Notes: generated by a model from the letters alone, not told the origin. Counted from the first letter of the stretch, positions 25,229 to 34,373 are shown. The stretch: 64,000 bases of DNA from Peptococcaceae bacterium BRH_c4b (GCA_000961595.1 LADO01000066.1:1-64000); one strand, 5' to 3'. Numbers and translations are program-made.

Positions 25229-26482
25229 TTATACCCTGTTTGAGCAACAAATAAAATTCCCCGCCGCTAATTTTAAACGATTGTATATCTCCCTGGCTCC
25301 ATCAATATTCCGCACCAGGGCATCCACCACTTCACCATCTATATGCTTGCGCTTGACCTCATTCCATAATATTTCCTTTATTTTTGGCTCTGGCATACCG
25401 TTGCGGTAAGGACGGTCCTCCACCAAAGCGCTGTATATGTCGGCCACCGCCATAATCCTGGAGCCGTGAGATATCTGCCCGTGTTTCAAATGAAAAGGAT
25501 AGCCATTGCCGTCAAGTTTTTCATGATGAAAGGCAGCCCAGTCCCTGATCTCCTCAAAGCCCCTGATCATACCCAGAATTTTATAGGTATAATAGGTATG
25601 CTGCTTGATGAGGTTGTACTCGCTCCCGTCCAGGGTTCCGGGCTTTTCCAATATATTTTCCGGAATGGTGAGCTTGCCCAGATCATGCATCAAACCGGCC
25701 AGCAGCATCATATCGCACCTGTAGCGGCTGTACCCCATTTGACCGGCCAGCAACCCGGCCACTCCTGATACCAGCCTGGAATGCCGGTGGGTGAAGGCGC
25801 TTTTGCCGTCAATGATACTGGCAAAAACCTCTCCAAGGCTTAAGAGATCCGTCATCTCCAGGCTGATAAAATCCGTGGCAACATCTTCCTCAAGCTGATA
25901 CTGGATGAACTCTGACAATAGGTCGAACCAGAAGCACTCCTTCACCGCAACCTGCTCCAACACCTCCACCAGCAGGGGATCGAATAGCACGCCGGACTGG
26001 CTTTTTATTTTCGCCACCACGTCATCCCGCTGATCCAAAAGGCAAGCATCACGGCTGACCAGAACATCCACCCGGTCGGCAAGGTGGATGATCCTGCTTT
26101 CCAGGGGTATGGCCTCGCTGGCGAGCCCGGACTCGCTGGCCCCGTCCCAGCGGTCATGATGGTAGAGAATTATATCGGATATATTGATAATTCCGTCCAG
26201 GCTTTTAAAGAGCTGCGCCCCGCTCCGGCAGTGGTCCCACGGGTTAACCAAATCGAACGATTCCAGGTAGGATTTTTCCCGCCAGGTGCTGACTCCGGCA
26301 TCGTGCACCACCGCCGCCCTGAAAAGTTTTTGTTTCTGCTCAAGCGTCAGCCCCAGTTCTTCCCCGATGCGCAGAGAAATAAAGGCCACCCTCTGGTGGT
26401 GGCGCATCAGTCCGTGCCTGGAAAAATCCATGGCCAGCGACAGGGTCAGCAAGAGCTTGTTCAAATCTGTTTTTTGTATCAT
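25229..26482 (-). CDS. HD-GYP domain protein, probable c-di-GMP phosphodiesterase
   Basis: 417 residues with two HD regions. The first (residues 15-180) has HHQRVAFISLRIGEELGL and VVHDAGVST. The second (about 230-390) has HSRLVSGVAGLLAGQMG, LMHDLGKLTIPENIL, and HHEKLDGNGYPF, the HHExxDGxGYP signature of HD-GYP enzymes, followed by RIMAVADIYSALVEDRPYR. HD-GYP enzymes hydrolyse c-di-GMP. No membrane segment or receiver domain. Two HD units in one chain suggests the first is a degenerate sensory copy (HHD variant). ATG 26482 follows AGGGTGAT. Confidence 0.85.
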   Translation of the reverse strand: MIQKTDLNKLLLTLSLAMDFSRHGLMRHHQRVAFISLRIGEELGLTLEQKQKLFRAAVVHDAGVSTWREKSYLESFDLVNPWDHCRSGAQLFKSLDGIINISDIILYHHDRWDGASESGLASEAIPLESRIIHLADRVDVLVSRDACLLDQRDDVVAKIKSQSGVLFDPLLVEVLEQVAVKECFWFDLLSEFIQYQLEEDVATDFISLEMTDLLSLGEVFASIIDGKSAFTHRHSRLVSGVAGLLAGQMGYSRYRCDMMLLAGLMHDLGKLTIPENILEKPGTLDGSEYNLIKQHTYYTYKILGMIRGFEEIRDWAAFHHEKLDGNGYPFHLKHGQISHGSRIMAVADIYSALVEDRPYRNGMPEPKIKEILWNEVKRKHIDGEVVDALVRNIDGAREIYNRLKLAAGNFICCSNRV

Positions 26483-26659
26483 ACAAAATCACCCTGAAGT
26501 ATTATTTGTTATTGAACCTTTCTTCAAGAAAGAATAATTTTCCTCCCGGATGCTACATTATTTGAATTTTAAAAATTCAGTATTTATTCAGGTCCATCAA
26601 TCATGGTTCGAATACATTAAAGCCATGGGCTACGTTGTATATTAAATATAATTAATAAT

Positions 26660-26695
26660 TTGCCGGGCCGTTGAAATACTGATACAATATTTCAA
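26660..26695 (+). promoter_or_regulatory. SigA-type promoter overlapped by a dyad
   Basis: TTGCCG (26660-26665), 17-nt spacer, TACAAT (26683-26688), 30 nt before the DUF155 start. An 8-bp dyad TTGAAATA / TATTTCAA (26671-26678, 26688-26695) spans the -10, a plausible repressor site. Confidence 0.5.
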
Positions 26696-26718
26696 ATCAT
26701 ATTATATGGTGGTTAAAT

Positions 26719-27780
26719 ATGACCAATTCCTTCTGGCTGTACCGGATATTTGATGTGGCGGAGGAAATAAGCCTGGAGCGGGTGGAACAGATACTGGCTC
26801 AGACCGGCTCTGCCTCCAGGATGAAACTTTCCCGGGTCCGGCCTAAATCCATACAGATTAAAAACCCCCCTGTTACTATAGACCTGGGAGAAGAAACCGT
26901 TACCCTACAGGAAACCCGCCTGAAAGCAACCTTTTCGGCCAGGATATACGACCTGGGGGTCATCAGCATTGTATTAAGGATCACACTGCCACCGGAATAT
27001 GACTATGATCATATCCACAAGCTGGCCATATACATTTACAACACGGACGACCTGGAACCCCTCTTTGCAGGAAAGCTGAAACATATTCAGGACACTCTGC
27101 ACAATGCCCTGATCAAGCCAAACCTTTCGGGATTCGTGGAGGATTATATAATCTATTTTTTCCGGAACTGGAATCCTGAATGGGATCCCGCGCCGCTGCT
27201 GCTGGCGGAGACCGAAGCACTCAGCGACCAGTCCAGGCGGGACATTATGGCCAACTCCTTCTCCTACGGCAGGGAAGATCTGGCAGTGATCACCTGGGAT
27301 TCCGCGCTGGTATACGACGCCTCCGGCAGCGCTGACATACCGGACCTGCTGGAATTCGCCAATTCCCAACTCCTAAGCCTGCGCTATTACGACGACCTGC
27401 TCAGCGTGGAAATGGAAAAAATGTATCAGGCTATTGAAGATGTTGAAACCGTTCCCAAATATGGCCGGCGCAAGCAGTACCGCAGAATCATGAACAGGTT
27501 GATGGAACTGGTAGTGGATGTCAGCGAAATCACCGAGCGCATCCACAACTCGCTAAGGGTCACCGAGGACATTTTTTACGCCAGGGTATACGGCGCCGCA
27601 CTGAATATTTTCCGCACCCGGGCCTGGGCCGACAGCATAGAAAGAAAGATATCGATTATCCAGCAAAGCTATACCATGCTCAGCAATGAAATTGTCACCC
27701 AGCAGTCCACCATGATGGAACTGGCCATAGTATTGCTAATCATGCTGGAAATTGTCCTGGGGCTTAGTAAACTTTTATAA
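26719..27780 (+). CDS. RMD1/DUF155-family protein with C-terminal membrane anchor
   Basis: 353 residues. The C-terminus has ERKISIIQQSYTMLSNEIVT followed by a membrane helix (MELAIVLLIMLEIVLGL). This is the diagnostic end of the DUF155/RMD1 (Sif2/RMND1) family, seen in mitochondrial RMND1 and in some bacteria. The N-terminal domain is alpha/beta (YDLGVISIVLRITLPPEYDY). Bacterial function is unknown; the eukaryotic relative supports mitochondrial translation at the inner membrane. Expressed from the promoter at 26660. It may share function with the dynamin-like operon downstream but an intervening terminator separates them. Confidence 0.75.
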   Translation: MTNSFWLYRIFDVAEEISLERVEQILAQTGSASRMKLSRVRPKSIQIKNPPVTIDLGEETVTLQETRLKATFSARIYDLGVISIVLRITLPPEYDYDHIHKLAIYIYNTDDLEPLFAGKLKHIQDTLHNALIKPNLSGFVEDYIIYFFRNWNPEWDPAPLLLAETEALSDQSRRDIMANSFSYGREDLAVITWDSALVYDASGSADIPDLLEFANSQLLSLRYYDDLLSVEMEKMYQAIEDVETVPKYGRRKQYRRIMNRLMELVVDVSEITERIHNSLRVTEDIFYARVYGAALNIFRTRAWADSIERKISIIQQSYTMLSNEIVTQQSTMMELAIVLLIMLEIVLGLSKLL

Positions 27781-27790
27781 ATATCACTCC

Positions 27791-27846
27791 CCGAGACAGG
27801 GGGGAGACAGGAGAACCGTCCCCCTGTCTCGCGCCCCTGTCTCGCG
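27791..27846. repeat. Repeat family B copy 2
   Basis: Arms GAGACAGG/CCTGTCTC around the core AGAACCGTCCC, flanked by a further CGAGACAGGGG and CCCCTGTCTCG pair. It lies between the DUF155 gene and the HTH gene. Confidence 0.75.
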
Positions 27847-27881
27847 AACCACCAATTTCGCAATTTGAAGAGGGGGTTCAC

Positions 27882-28745
27882 ATGCAAAACACTGACCGAT
27901 TACTGACCACCGCCCAGGTTTGCGCCGCTTTGGGTATCACCCCGGCCAAAGTCCGCCTACTCACTGATGAGGGCTACCTGGAAATAAGAGGTAAACAAAA
28001 ATATAAACATGGGGATGTACATCTCTTTAGCCCAGAACAGGTATATTCCCTAACCAGCGCCATGCCCGGTATATTAAGCCGCTGGGCCACCAGGGAGAAC
28101 GCCCGCCAGGGGGCCCAGCGCTCGGGCAGGATCAGAGCGCTGGAGCCGGTGGGAGCCCGGCAGGTCAGGGAAAGCCGCGATCACTTCCTGTCCTCCCTGG
28201 AACCGGTACCCGAAAGAACCGCCGATTTACTCCGGGCCTCCTACTATCTTTATCATCTGAACCATTACGCCAAGGCGGGTCAACAATACCTGTACGACCT
28301 CAAGGAAAAGGTTTTAAAATCCCTGGCCATACATTTCAGGGAAGACCCGGAAATGGAAATATTGCTGGTGGAGGGACTGCAAAAAATTCACCTTTGTCAG
28401 GACTGCCGCCACAAAGCCAGATCCATGGGACTGAGCTACGCCGAGATGGCCAGGTCCGGCGAGGGATGCCCCCGGTGTGCCCGAAACAACAGCTACTATG
28501 ACCTTTTCGAATTCAACATTAACTGGGGAGAACACTGCTTTTCTTTCCACACACCATTTTCGGTAGGCCGGAAATGGTTTCCCAGGGAACTCCGGCTGCC
28601 CCGCCGTAACCGGGGCTACCAGCAGGAGCAGGGCCTGACCTTCGGCCGGCCTATCACCGAAAAAGAAGCCCGGGCACTGCCTATGGATGAGGTGCTGGAG
28701 CAACTGGAGATTTTTCTGGATAAATATTCCTTGCAACAAAAGTGA
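27882..28745 (+). CDS. Putative MerR-like HTH protein with CxxC zinc ribbon
   Basis: 287 residues. The N-terminus LLTTAQVCAALGITPAKVRLLTDEGYL is a winged-HTH of the MerR/excisionase type. A helical middle follows. Then two CxxC knuckles, HLCQDCRHKA and GCPRCARNN (residues about 170-203), form a likely zinc ribbon. No effector-binding domain or membrane segment. GAGGGGG precedes ATG 27882. A terminator at 28790 separates it from the dynamin-like gene. It is a candidate regulator of that operon. Family not recognised beyond the HTH. Confidence 0.6.
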   Translation: MQNTDRLLTTAQVCAALGITPAKVRLLTDEGYLEIRGKQKYKHGDVHLFSPEQVYSLTSAMPGILSRWATRENARQGAQRSGRIRALEPVGARQVRESRDHFLSSLEPVPERTADLLRASYYLYHLNHYAKAGQQYLYDLKEKVLKSLAIHFREDPEMEILLVEGLQKIHLCQDCRHKARSMGLSYAEMARSGEGCPRCARNNSYYDLFEFNINWGEHCFSFHTPFSVGRKWFPRELRLPRRNRGYQQEQGLTFGRPITEKEARALPMDEVLEQLEIFLDKYSLQQK

Positions 28746-28789
28746 ACCGGCATATATAGACCACCATGCCGCCTGCCCGACACTTTGAT

Positions 28790-28812
28790 AACGCCACAAA
28801 GGCGTTTTTTTT
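28790..28812 (+). terminator. Intrinsic terminator after HTH gene
   Basis: AACGCC-ACAAA-GGCGTT followed by a T8 run and TATTTTATTTT. Confidence 0.85.
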
Positions 28813-28896
28813 ATTTTATTTTCAATTTGCATATCATGAAAAACCTGCAATTCAAATATATTCCAAATAGGACTAACTGATACCGGAGTGGTAGCC

Positions 28897-31209
28897 ATGG
28901 ACGATGCTTACGCGCTCATAAATAGCGCCCTTGAATTGCGACGCCGGGCAGGCAGTATGCAACTACCGGAAATACTGGTGATGGGAGCCGTAAATTCAGG
29001 CAAATCCACGCTGATCAACAGCCTGCTGAAAAGTCACATATGCCCCGTTGACGCATCCCCTTCCACATTCCTCCCGGTTCACTTTACCGCCGGGGATGAT
29101 TTTGCGGCGGAAGTAATGGTAGGAGGAAAAGCAAGGGCGGTAAAAGATCAAACATACCTGTCCGATTTGATCAGGAAAAAGATTTCACTTAAAGGCTCCG
29201 ACAGGGTAGTAATCCGCCACCCCGCCAGCATACTGAACTGGTGCTCCCTGGTGGATACCCCGGGAACGGGACTGTCTTCGGAAACCGACCGGCTGCTGGA
29301 AAATCTGACCACCGGCCGCCACCCCGGTGAAATAATCTTCCTGCTTCACCAGCGGGGTATAGACGCATTCGCCCACGGCTTCCTTACCAGGTTGAAAAAG
29401 GCCGTTCCAGAGGGCGGTAAAACAATATCCTTCTGGATTAACGTCAATACAGGACACAGCGATGGCACCCCGCTGCCGGAAGCCAGGGAAGTAGTTCGCA
29501 GGCTATTCCCGGGCCAGAGCCGCGTTTACCTGATCAACACCCGTAACCCTAACAGCATGGAAATACTTTCCCTCTATATGCAAACTGAAATGGCCGGGCG
29601 GGTACTAAAAAAGATGGACAAACAACTCCGGGAAATGGATACCAGAATGCCGGGAAGGTTGAACAAAATTGTTAAAACCGGCGACGACGGGGAGTTTTTG
29701 CAGCAGTTCTGGGATCTTTATCAGGAGGCCCGTAGTCTTCTGGCAGCCCGGGAGGCAATGGATGCCCTGCCGCTGGTAAGCGGCAGAATCAATTCCATGC
29801 TGGAAGACTATACCCGGCGGCTAATCCTTCTGAGCAACCCGTCCCAGGCCGAACCGTTTAAAACAGGGGGAAAGGCTTCACCTCCCCCCAAATTGGAGGA
29901 ACTGGTGGAAAGAATGGCCGGGGACAAAGCCCTCTGTCGTATAATTCCGGCGGGGAGGCTAAAGATCCTGAAGGAAAAACTCATGGGGGAAAAATATCAA
30001 ATCGAGGTGGTGGGAACGTTTTCATCAGGTAAGACCACTTTCCTGAACGCCCTGCTGGGAGAGCCGCTGCTAACAGCGGGGGATCGGGCAACCACCGCCT
30101 GTAAACTGTTTCTGCACCACGGCCCGCTTCAAAAGGCGGTGGTAGAAACCATGCTGCAGCCTGAATTTAAACCGGTGCAAAAAAAAGAGGGGAAATATCG
30201 TCTGGTGAAGGAAGAATTGGATTCCCTGCGTGCCTTGCTAACAGATCGGGATATTTTTTCCGCCATCGGCGATGTGGAAATCACCCTGGGAAATCAGCTC
30301 CTGCGCATACACAGGGACAAACTTGAAGATGTGTTGGACGAGACACTCAGCCGGTTCAGCGCTAAGGAAAATGAGGACAGGAGTATAGTCGCCTCCCTGC
30401 TCCCCAAATTTCTGTCCAAACAGCAGCGCCTGCAGGATAACATGCCGCTTACCTCAGTGCGCCTGACTTTTAACAACATACTCCGCTTCGTTTTCGATCT
30501 GTCACACCCGGAGGAGAGAAAAAAATTCGCTGCCATCACTCTACCACCCTATGCCGCCATATCTGAAAAGGTAGAGGTGTATCACCCCTCCCTGCCGCTA
30601 AAAAACGCTGTTTTTATAGACACACCCGGTTTAGACTCTCTACCCGGGCACCAGCAATCGAAAAAACCTGACTACCGGGAGAAAGCGGACATTAGCCTCG
30701 TTTTTCTGCACGGCAAGCATCTCACCGCCGGCGGGCAAAAGCCATCTAGCGGGCAGGATGCCGGCCCTACCGGAACAGACGTATATTATGTAATCAACTT
30801 CGCCGACACCCTGGATCAACTGGAAAGGGAAAAAGCATCACTGTTTGTCAGGTTGAAAATGCCTGTTCGAAGCGGCGTCCAGCCCCTGCCATATCCCCGG
30901 GTTTTCATGATTTCAGCGCTGCAGGCACTACAGGGTGAGGATGAAGGTTTTCAGCGCCTGGTGCGCCAGTTGACAAGGGCTGCCGCAGAAAAGCAGCACA
31001 AACTGCAGGCGGAAGTGGCGGAAAGCCTGAAAAGAACGCTTCTGGATACTGCCAGCCGCCGGAGCGGGCCGGACCGGGCTATGAACGGCGGAAAGAATCG
31101 CGGTGATATTATAGAAAAATATCTGTTTGAAATTAGCCGGCTGGATAAATATAAGGCACCGGAGGGTAATAAAGCATGGAAAACGCCAGAATGCTTGATG
31201 AAAGACTGA
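28897..31209 (+). CDS. Dynamin-like protein with two GTPase domains
   Basis: 770 residues. Two P-loop GTPase domains in tandem. First: G1 MGAVNSGKSTLINSLL (about 29-44), G2 Thr in SPSTFLPVHF, G3 VDTPGTG. Second: G1 GTFSSGKTTFLNALLG (about 373-388), G2 DRATTACKLF, G3 IDTPGLDSLPG, G4-like VINFAD. Tandem GTPase dynamins (e.g. B. subtilis DynA) act in membrane fusion, repair and phage defence. This one is shorter and ends soon after the second G domain, with no membrane paddle visible. ATG 28897 has CCGGAG at 8 nt. It overlaps the next small gene by 34 nt, so the small downstream proteins are probably partners. Confidence 0.85.
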   Translation: MDDAYALINSALELRRRAGSMQLPEILVMGAVNSGKSTLINSLLKSHICPVDASPSTFLPVHFTAGDDFAAEVMVGGKARAVKDQTYLSDLIRKKISLKGSDRVVIRHPASILNWCSLVDTPGTGLSSETDRLLENLTTGRHPGEIIFLLHQRGIDAFAHGFLTRLKKAVPEGGKTISFWINVNTGHSDGTPLPEAREVVRRLFPGQSRVYLINTRNPNSMEILSLYMQTEMAGRVLKKMDKQLREMDTRMPGRLNKIVKTGDDGEFLQQFWDLYQEARSLLAAREAMDALPLVSGRINSMLEDYTRRLILLSNPSQAEPFKTGGKASPPPKLEELVERMAGDKALCRIIPAGRLKILKEKLMGEKYQIEVVGTFSSGKTTFLNALLGEPLLTAGDRATTACKLFLHHGPLQKAVVETMLQPEFKPVQKKEGKYRLVKEELDSLRALLTDRDIFSAIGDVEITLGNQLLRIHRDKLEDVLDETLSRFSAKENEDRSIVASLLPKFLSKQQRLQDNMPLTSVRLTFNNILRFVFDLSHPEERKKFAAITLPPYAAISEKVEVYHPSLPLKNAVFIDTPGLDSLPGHQQSKKPDYREKADISLVFLHGKHLTAGGQKPSSGQDAGPTGTDVYYVINFADTLDQLEREKASLFVRLKMPVRSGVQPLPYPRVFMISALQALQGEDEGFQRLVRQLTRAAAEKQHKLQAEVAESLKRTLLDTASRRSGPDRAMNGGKNRGDIIEKYLFEISRLDKYKAPEGNKAWKTPECLMKD

Positions 31210-31370
31210 GGAAAATCATCCGGGAAATTGGCAGCCGCACCGGGGAAGAAGTAAAATCACTGGTGGTAGACGATATCATCCGGGAGGTTGAAGCGGTTAT
31301 TGCCAGAAATAATGAGCGCCAGTTAATACGGCTGCTGACTATGATGAAAAAGTCTCTGGATGAAAAATAA
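31176..31370 (+). CDS. Small helical protein, dynamin-operon partner 1
   Basis: 64 residues, almost entirely helical and charged (ERLRKIIREIGSRTGEEV, VDDIIREVEAVIARNNERQL). No membrane segment. ATG 31176 lies inside the end of the dynamin-like gene with GGAGGG upstream, a sign of translational coupling. No recognised family. Confidence 0.65.
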   Translation: MENARMLDERLRKIIREIGSRTGEEVKSLVVDDIIREVEAVIARNNERQLIRLLTMMKKSLDEK

Positions 31371-31383
31371 AGGAGGTTTTGCT

Positions 31384-31668
31384 ATGGATAAAAATGTAAG
31401 CCCCTCCAGACAACAGGATGACGTATTGATTAAATTGACTCAGGATATCATGAAAGGAGCAAAAATCAGACTGGTGGAGCCCGTTGTGGCTGAAAACCGG
31501 AGGCTGGCAGAGATGCTGCAAGCCATACAAAAGCAGGAAAAGGATGAATTTGCCCACATCAAAGTCCGGCTGGACTTGCTGGAACAGTCCGTGCAACAAA
31601 TCCCAGTTCTAATCCTTGCGGCAATAAGAGACGCTATTAACCAGGCAGGGGTTGAAGTCAGACCATGA
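31384..31668 (+). CDS. Coiled-coil protein, dynamin-operon partner 2
   Basis: 94 residues with a central heptad-rich coil (ENRRLAEMLQAIQKQEKDEF, HIKVRLDLLEQSVQQI) and a weakly hydrophobic tail (PVLILAAIRDAINQAG). AAAGGAGG stands 7 nt before ATG 31384. It overlaps the next gene by 4 nt (ATGA). No recognised family. Confidence 0.7.
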   Translation: MDKNVSPSRQQDDVLIKLTQDIMKGAKIRLVEPVVAENRRLAEMLQAIQKQEKDEFAHIKVRLDLLEQSVQQIPVLILAAIRDAINQAGVEVRP

Positions 31669-31868
31669 AAAAAACAGACAGCATAAAAAAAGAAGTGGGC
31701 TCACTGGCCACCTCCATCCGGTCACGGCTGGTTACCCCCACCGAAGACCTGGAAAGCAGGGTAGCCCAAACGGAAAGAGGAATTAAACAACTGCAAAAGG
31801 CATGTATATTTCTAGCCCTGGGCACGGTTATATCCTTGGGTGGTATAATTTACATGCTGATAAGGTAA
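31665..31868 (+). CDS. Tail-anchored coiled-coil protein, dynamin-operon partner 3
   Basis: 67 residues: a charged coil (TEDLESRVAQTERGIKQLQK) then one C-terminal membrane helix (ACIFLALGTVISLGGIIYML) ending in Arg. It could anchor the dynamin-like complex to the membrane, replacing the missing paddle. ATG overlaps the previous stop. The operon ends at the hairpin at 31889. Confidence 0.65.
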   Translation: MKKTDSIKKEVGSLATSIRSRLVTPTEDLESRVAQTERGIKQLQKACIFLALGTVISLGGIIYMLIR

Positions 31869-31888
31869 ACCCTAAGCCAGCAGAACAA

Positions 31889-31919
31889 AAAACAGCCGGG
31901 CACAAGCGCCCGGCTGTTT
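31889..31919. terminator. Bidirectional terminator between dynamin operon and hppA
   Basis: AAACAGCCGGGC pairs with GCCCGGCTGTTT, short loop. It serves two convergent operons. Confidence 0.85.
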
Positions 31920-31938
31920 CGTGTTTCGAATCGTTTCT

Positions 31939-34074
31939 TTACAGTCTGGTAAGCAGGGGTCCAAGGATCAGGGAAATGGTACCTGCAACCTTGATCAGCG
32001 GGTTCATGGCAGGACCTGAAGTGTCCTTGCAGGGGTCACCCACTGTATCACCGATAACAGCAGCTTTGTGCGGCTCGCTCTTCTTGCCGCCCAGTGCGCC
32101 GCCTTCGATGTATTTCTTGGCGTTATCCCAGGCGCCGCCGGCATTGGCCAGGAACAGGGCCAGCAACACACCAACGGTGGTCAGTCCGCCCAGGAAGCCG
32201 GCCAGAGCCCTGGCTCCAAGTCCAAAACCAACCAGGATGGGGACAGATACGGCTACAATACCGGGGAAGATCATCTTGCTGATAGCGGATTTTGTGGCAA
32301 TGTCCACGCAGCGGGCATAGTCAGGTTTGCCTGTGCCTTCCATGATACCGGGGATTTCCCGGAACTGGCGGCGAACTTCCTCCACCATACCGAAGGCGGC
32401 CTCACCTACGGCACGCATAGTGCTGGCGCCAATCAGGAAAGGAATGGAACCGCCGATAAACACACCCACCAGAACAATGGGCTCGGTTAAGTTAACAACA
32501 AACTCACCGTTGGGCAATAATGCGGCAAATTTGTGTTTTACACCGTCAACATAGGCGCTGAACAGGGCCAGAGCGGTAAGGGCGGCGGAGCCGATGGCAA
32601 AGCCCTTGGCAATGGCGGCAGTGGTGTTACCCACAGCGTCCAGCTTGTCGGTTTTCTCACGCACTTCCTTGGGCAGTTCAGCCATTTCAGCAATACCACC
32701 GGCGTTGTCAGCCACAGGACCGAAGGAGTCCATGGCCACAACCATACCGGAGGTGGAAAGCATACCCATGGCAGCCATGGCGATACCGTAAATGGACCAC
32801 AGTAAAGCCTGGCCTTCCGGAGCATAATGAGAAACAGCCCAATTGGACAGGAAAATAGCGGAAGCAAAGGCCAGCATGGGGAAGAATACGGATTCCATAC
32901 CCACAGCCAGACCGTGAATAACGTTGGTGGCAGCACCGGTCTTGGAAGCTTCAGCAATTCTTAGTACCGGGGGTTTACTGCTAGCAGTGTAGTACTCGGT
33001 AAGGTAACCTACCAGAACGTTTACAATCAAACCGGCCATAACAGCCAAAAAGATACCGAAATAAACTCCGCCGAAAGCAACACCGGTGTCCTGACCGTTT
33101 AAAACAACAGTGGCTTCAGCGGGGAAAACAGCCTTGGCCACAAAGAATGTGCCGATGGCGGTCATAATGTTGGTGCTCCACAGACCCATGTTCAGAGCGG
33201 CCTGCGGGTTTCCACCTTCACTGGTGCGCACGGTAAATGTACCTATAATAGCGGAAATAATACCCACCGCGCCTACCAGCAGCGGGAAGATAACACCCGG
33301 GAAACCGAATAGAGTATTACCAATAAGCATGGCGGCAATGGTGGTGGCGCCGTAGGATTCAAACAAGTCAGCACCCATACCTGCAGTGTCGCCCACGTTG
33401 TCACCAACGTTGTCAGCAATGGTAGCTGGGTTACGGGGATCATCCTCCGGAATTCCGGCTTCAACTTTACCCACCAGGTCAGCACCCACGTCAGCAGCCT
33501 TGGTATAGATACCGCCGCCAACACGGGCGAAGAACGCGATAACCGAGGCGCCGAAGGCGAAGCTGTTGATAATCAGCGGGCTTTGGAAAATGATAAAAAG
33601 AACGGAAACACCCAGGAGAGCAAGACCGGCCACGGAAAGACCCATGACGGCGCCAGCCCGGAAGGAAACCTGCAGGGCTTTGCCCAGTCCGCTGCTACGT
33701 GCTGCTTCGGCGGTACGGGCGTTGGCTTTGGTGGTACTGTTCATGCCGATGTAACCGGCAATAGCTGAACAAATAGCGCCCACCAGGAATGAAATAGCGG
33801 AAGCCGGACCCACGGGCAGGTGGGAACCGGGTGTCTGGGTTACAAAATACTGAGCGGCCCACAATAATACGAAAATTACAATAGCGAAAGGAGCCAGTGT
33901 TTTATACTGGCGGTTCATGTAGGCCATGGCGCCCTCTTGAATAGCCTCAGAAAGCTGTTTCATTTTGGGTGTGCCCATGCTTTCCTTAAGCACCTGAGTC
34001 ATGGTGAAAAGTGCAAACAGTAGTGCCAACGCACCGGCGCCAGCAGCATAATAAGCTAAGGTCATATTTTCCAC
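31939..34074 (-). CDS. hppA: Membrane-bound ion-translocating pyrophosphatase, K+-dependent type
   Basis: 711 residues, about 16 membrane helices. Catalytic motifs: GGGIYTKAADVGADLVGKVE, EDDPRNPATIADNVGDNVGD, and the C-terminal AAVIGDTVGDPCKDTSGP. Couples PPi hydrolysis to H+ or Na+ export. The GNTTAAIAKG segment carries Ala where K+-independent enzymes have Lys, placing it in the K+-dependent group, which includes both Na+ and H+ pumps. GTG 34074 is the likely start (GAGGAGGG upstream). It lies 74 nt after secG and may share its promoter. Valuable in energy-limited anaerobes. Confidence 0.96.
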   Translation of the reverse strand: MENMTLAYYAAGAGALALLFALFTMTQVLKESMGTPKMKQLSEAIQEGAMAYMNRQYKTLAPFAIVIFVLLWAAQYFVTQTPGSHLPVGPASAISFLVGAICSAIAGYIGMNSTTKANARTAEAARSSGLGKALQVSFRAGAVMGLSVAGLALLGVSVLFIIFQSPLIINSFAFGASVIAFFARVGGGIYTKAADVGADLVGKVEAGIPEDDPRNPATIADNVGDNVGDTAGMGADLFESYGATTIAAMLIGNTLFGFPGVIFPLLVGAVGIISAIIGTFTVRTSEGGNPQAALNMGLWSTNIMTAIGTFFVAKAVFPAEATVVLNGQDTGVAFGGVYFGIFLAVMAGLIVNVLVGYLTEYYTASSKPPVLRIAEASKTGAATNVIHGLAVGMESVFFPMLAFASAIFLSNWAVSHYAPEGQALLWSIYGIAMAAMGMLSTSGMVVAMDSFGPVADNAGGIAEMAELPKEVREKTDKLDAVGNTTAAIAKGFAIGSAALTALALFSAYVDGVKHKFAALLPNGEFVVNLTEPIVLVGVFIGGSIPFLIGASTMRAVGEAAFGMVEEVRRQFREIPGIMEGTGKPDYARCVDIATKSAISKMIFPGIVAVSVPILVGFGLGARALAGFLGGLTTVGVLLALFLANAGGAWDNAKKYIEGGALGGKKSEPHKAAVIGDTVGDPCKDTSGPAMNPLIKVAGTISLILGPLLTRL

Positions 34075-34148
34075 TTTTAACTTTACCCTCCTCTTCCCCT
34101 AAAAATATTTTTCTTCAATCCAAAAAAGATTACCACAAACCCATGAAA

Positions 34149-34373
34149 CTACCACAAACCCAATAGAAGAGACGAAACCCCAAATAATAGCGCTACCACT
34201 GCAGTAACCTTGCCTAGCAACTCGTCCATTCCTTTTTTCTTGCCGAAAAAAGTCTCGGCACCTCCAGCAATAGCCCCGGACAGGCCGGCACTTTTCCCGG
34301 ATTGCAGTATAACTGAAGCAATAAGAGCTATGGACATAATTACATGAAAGGCGGTTACCAGGCCCTTTAACAC
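34149..34373 (-). CDS. secG: Preprotein translocase subunit SecG
   Basis: 74 residues, two membrane helices (AFHVIMSIALIASVILQSG and LGKVTAVVALLFGVSSLLLG) joined by the SecG loop KSAGLSGAIAGGAETFFGKK. Stimulates SecYE channel activity. GTG 34373 is preceded by AGAGGAGGTGAAG. It has its own promoter at 34408. Confidence 0.95.
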   Translation of the reverse strand: MLKGLVTAFHVIMSIALIASVILQSGKSAGLSGAIAGGAETFFGKKKGMDELLGKVTAVVALLFGVSSLLLGLW

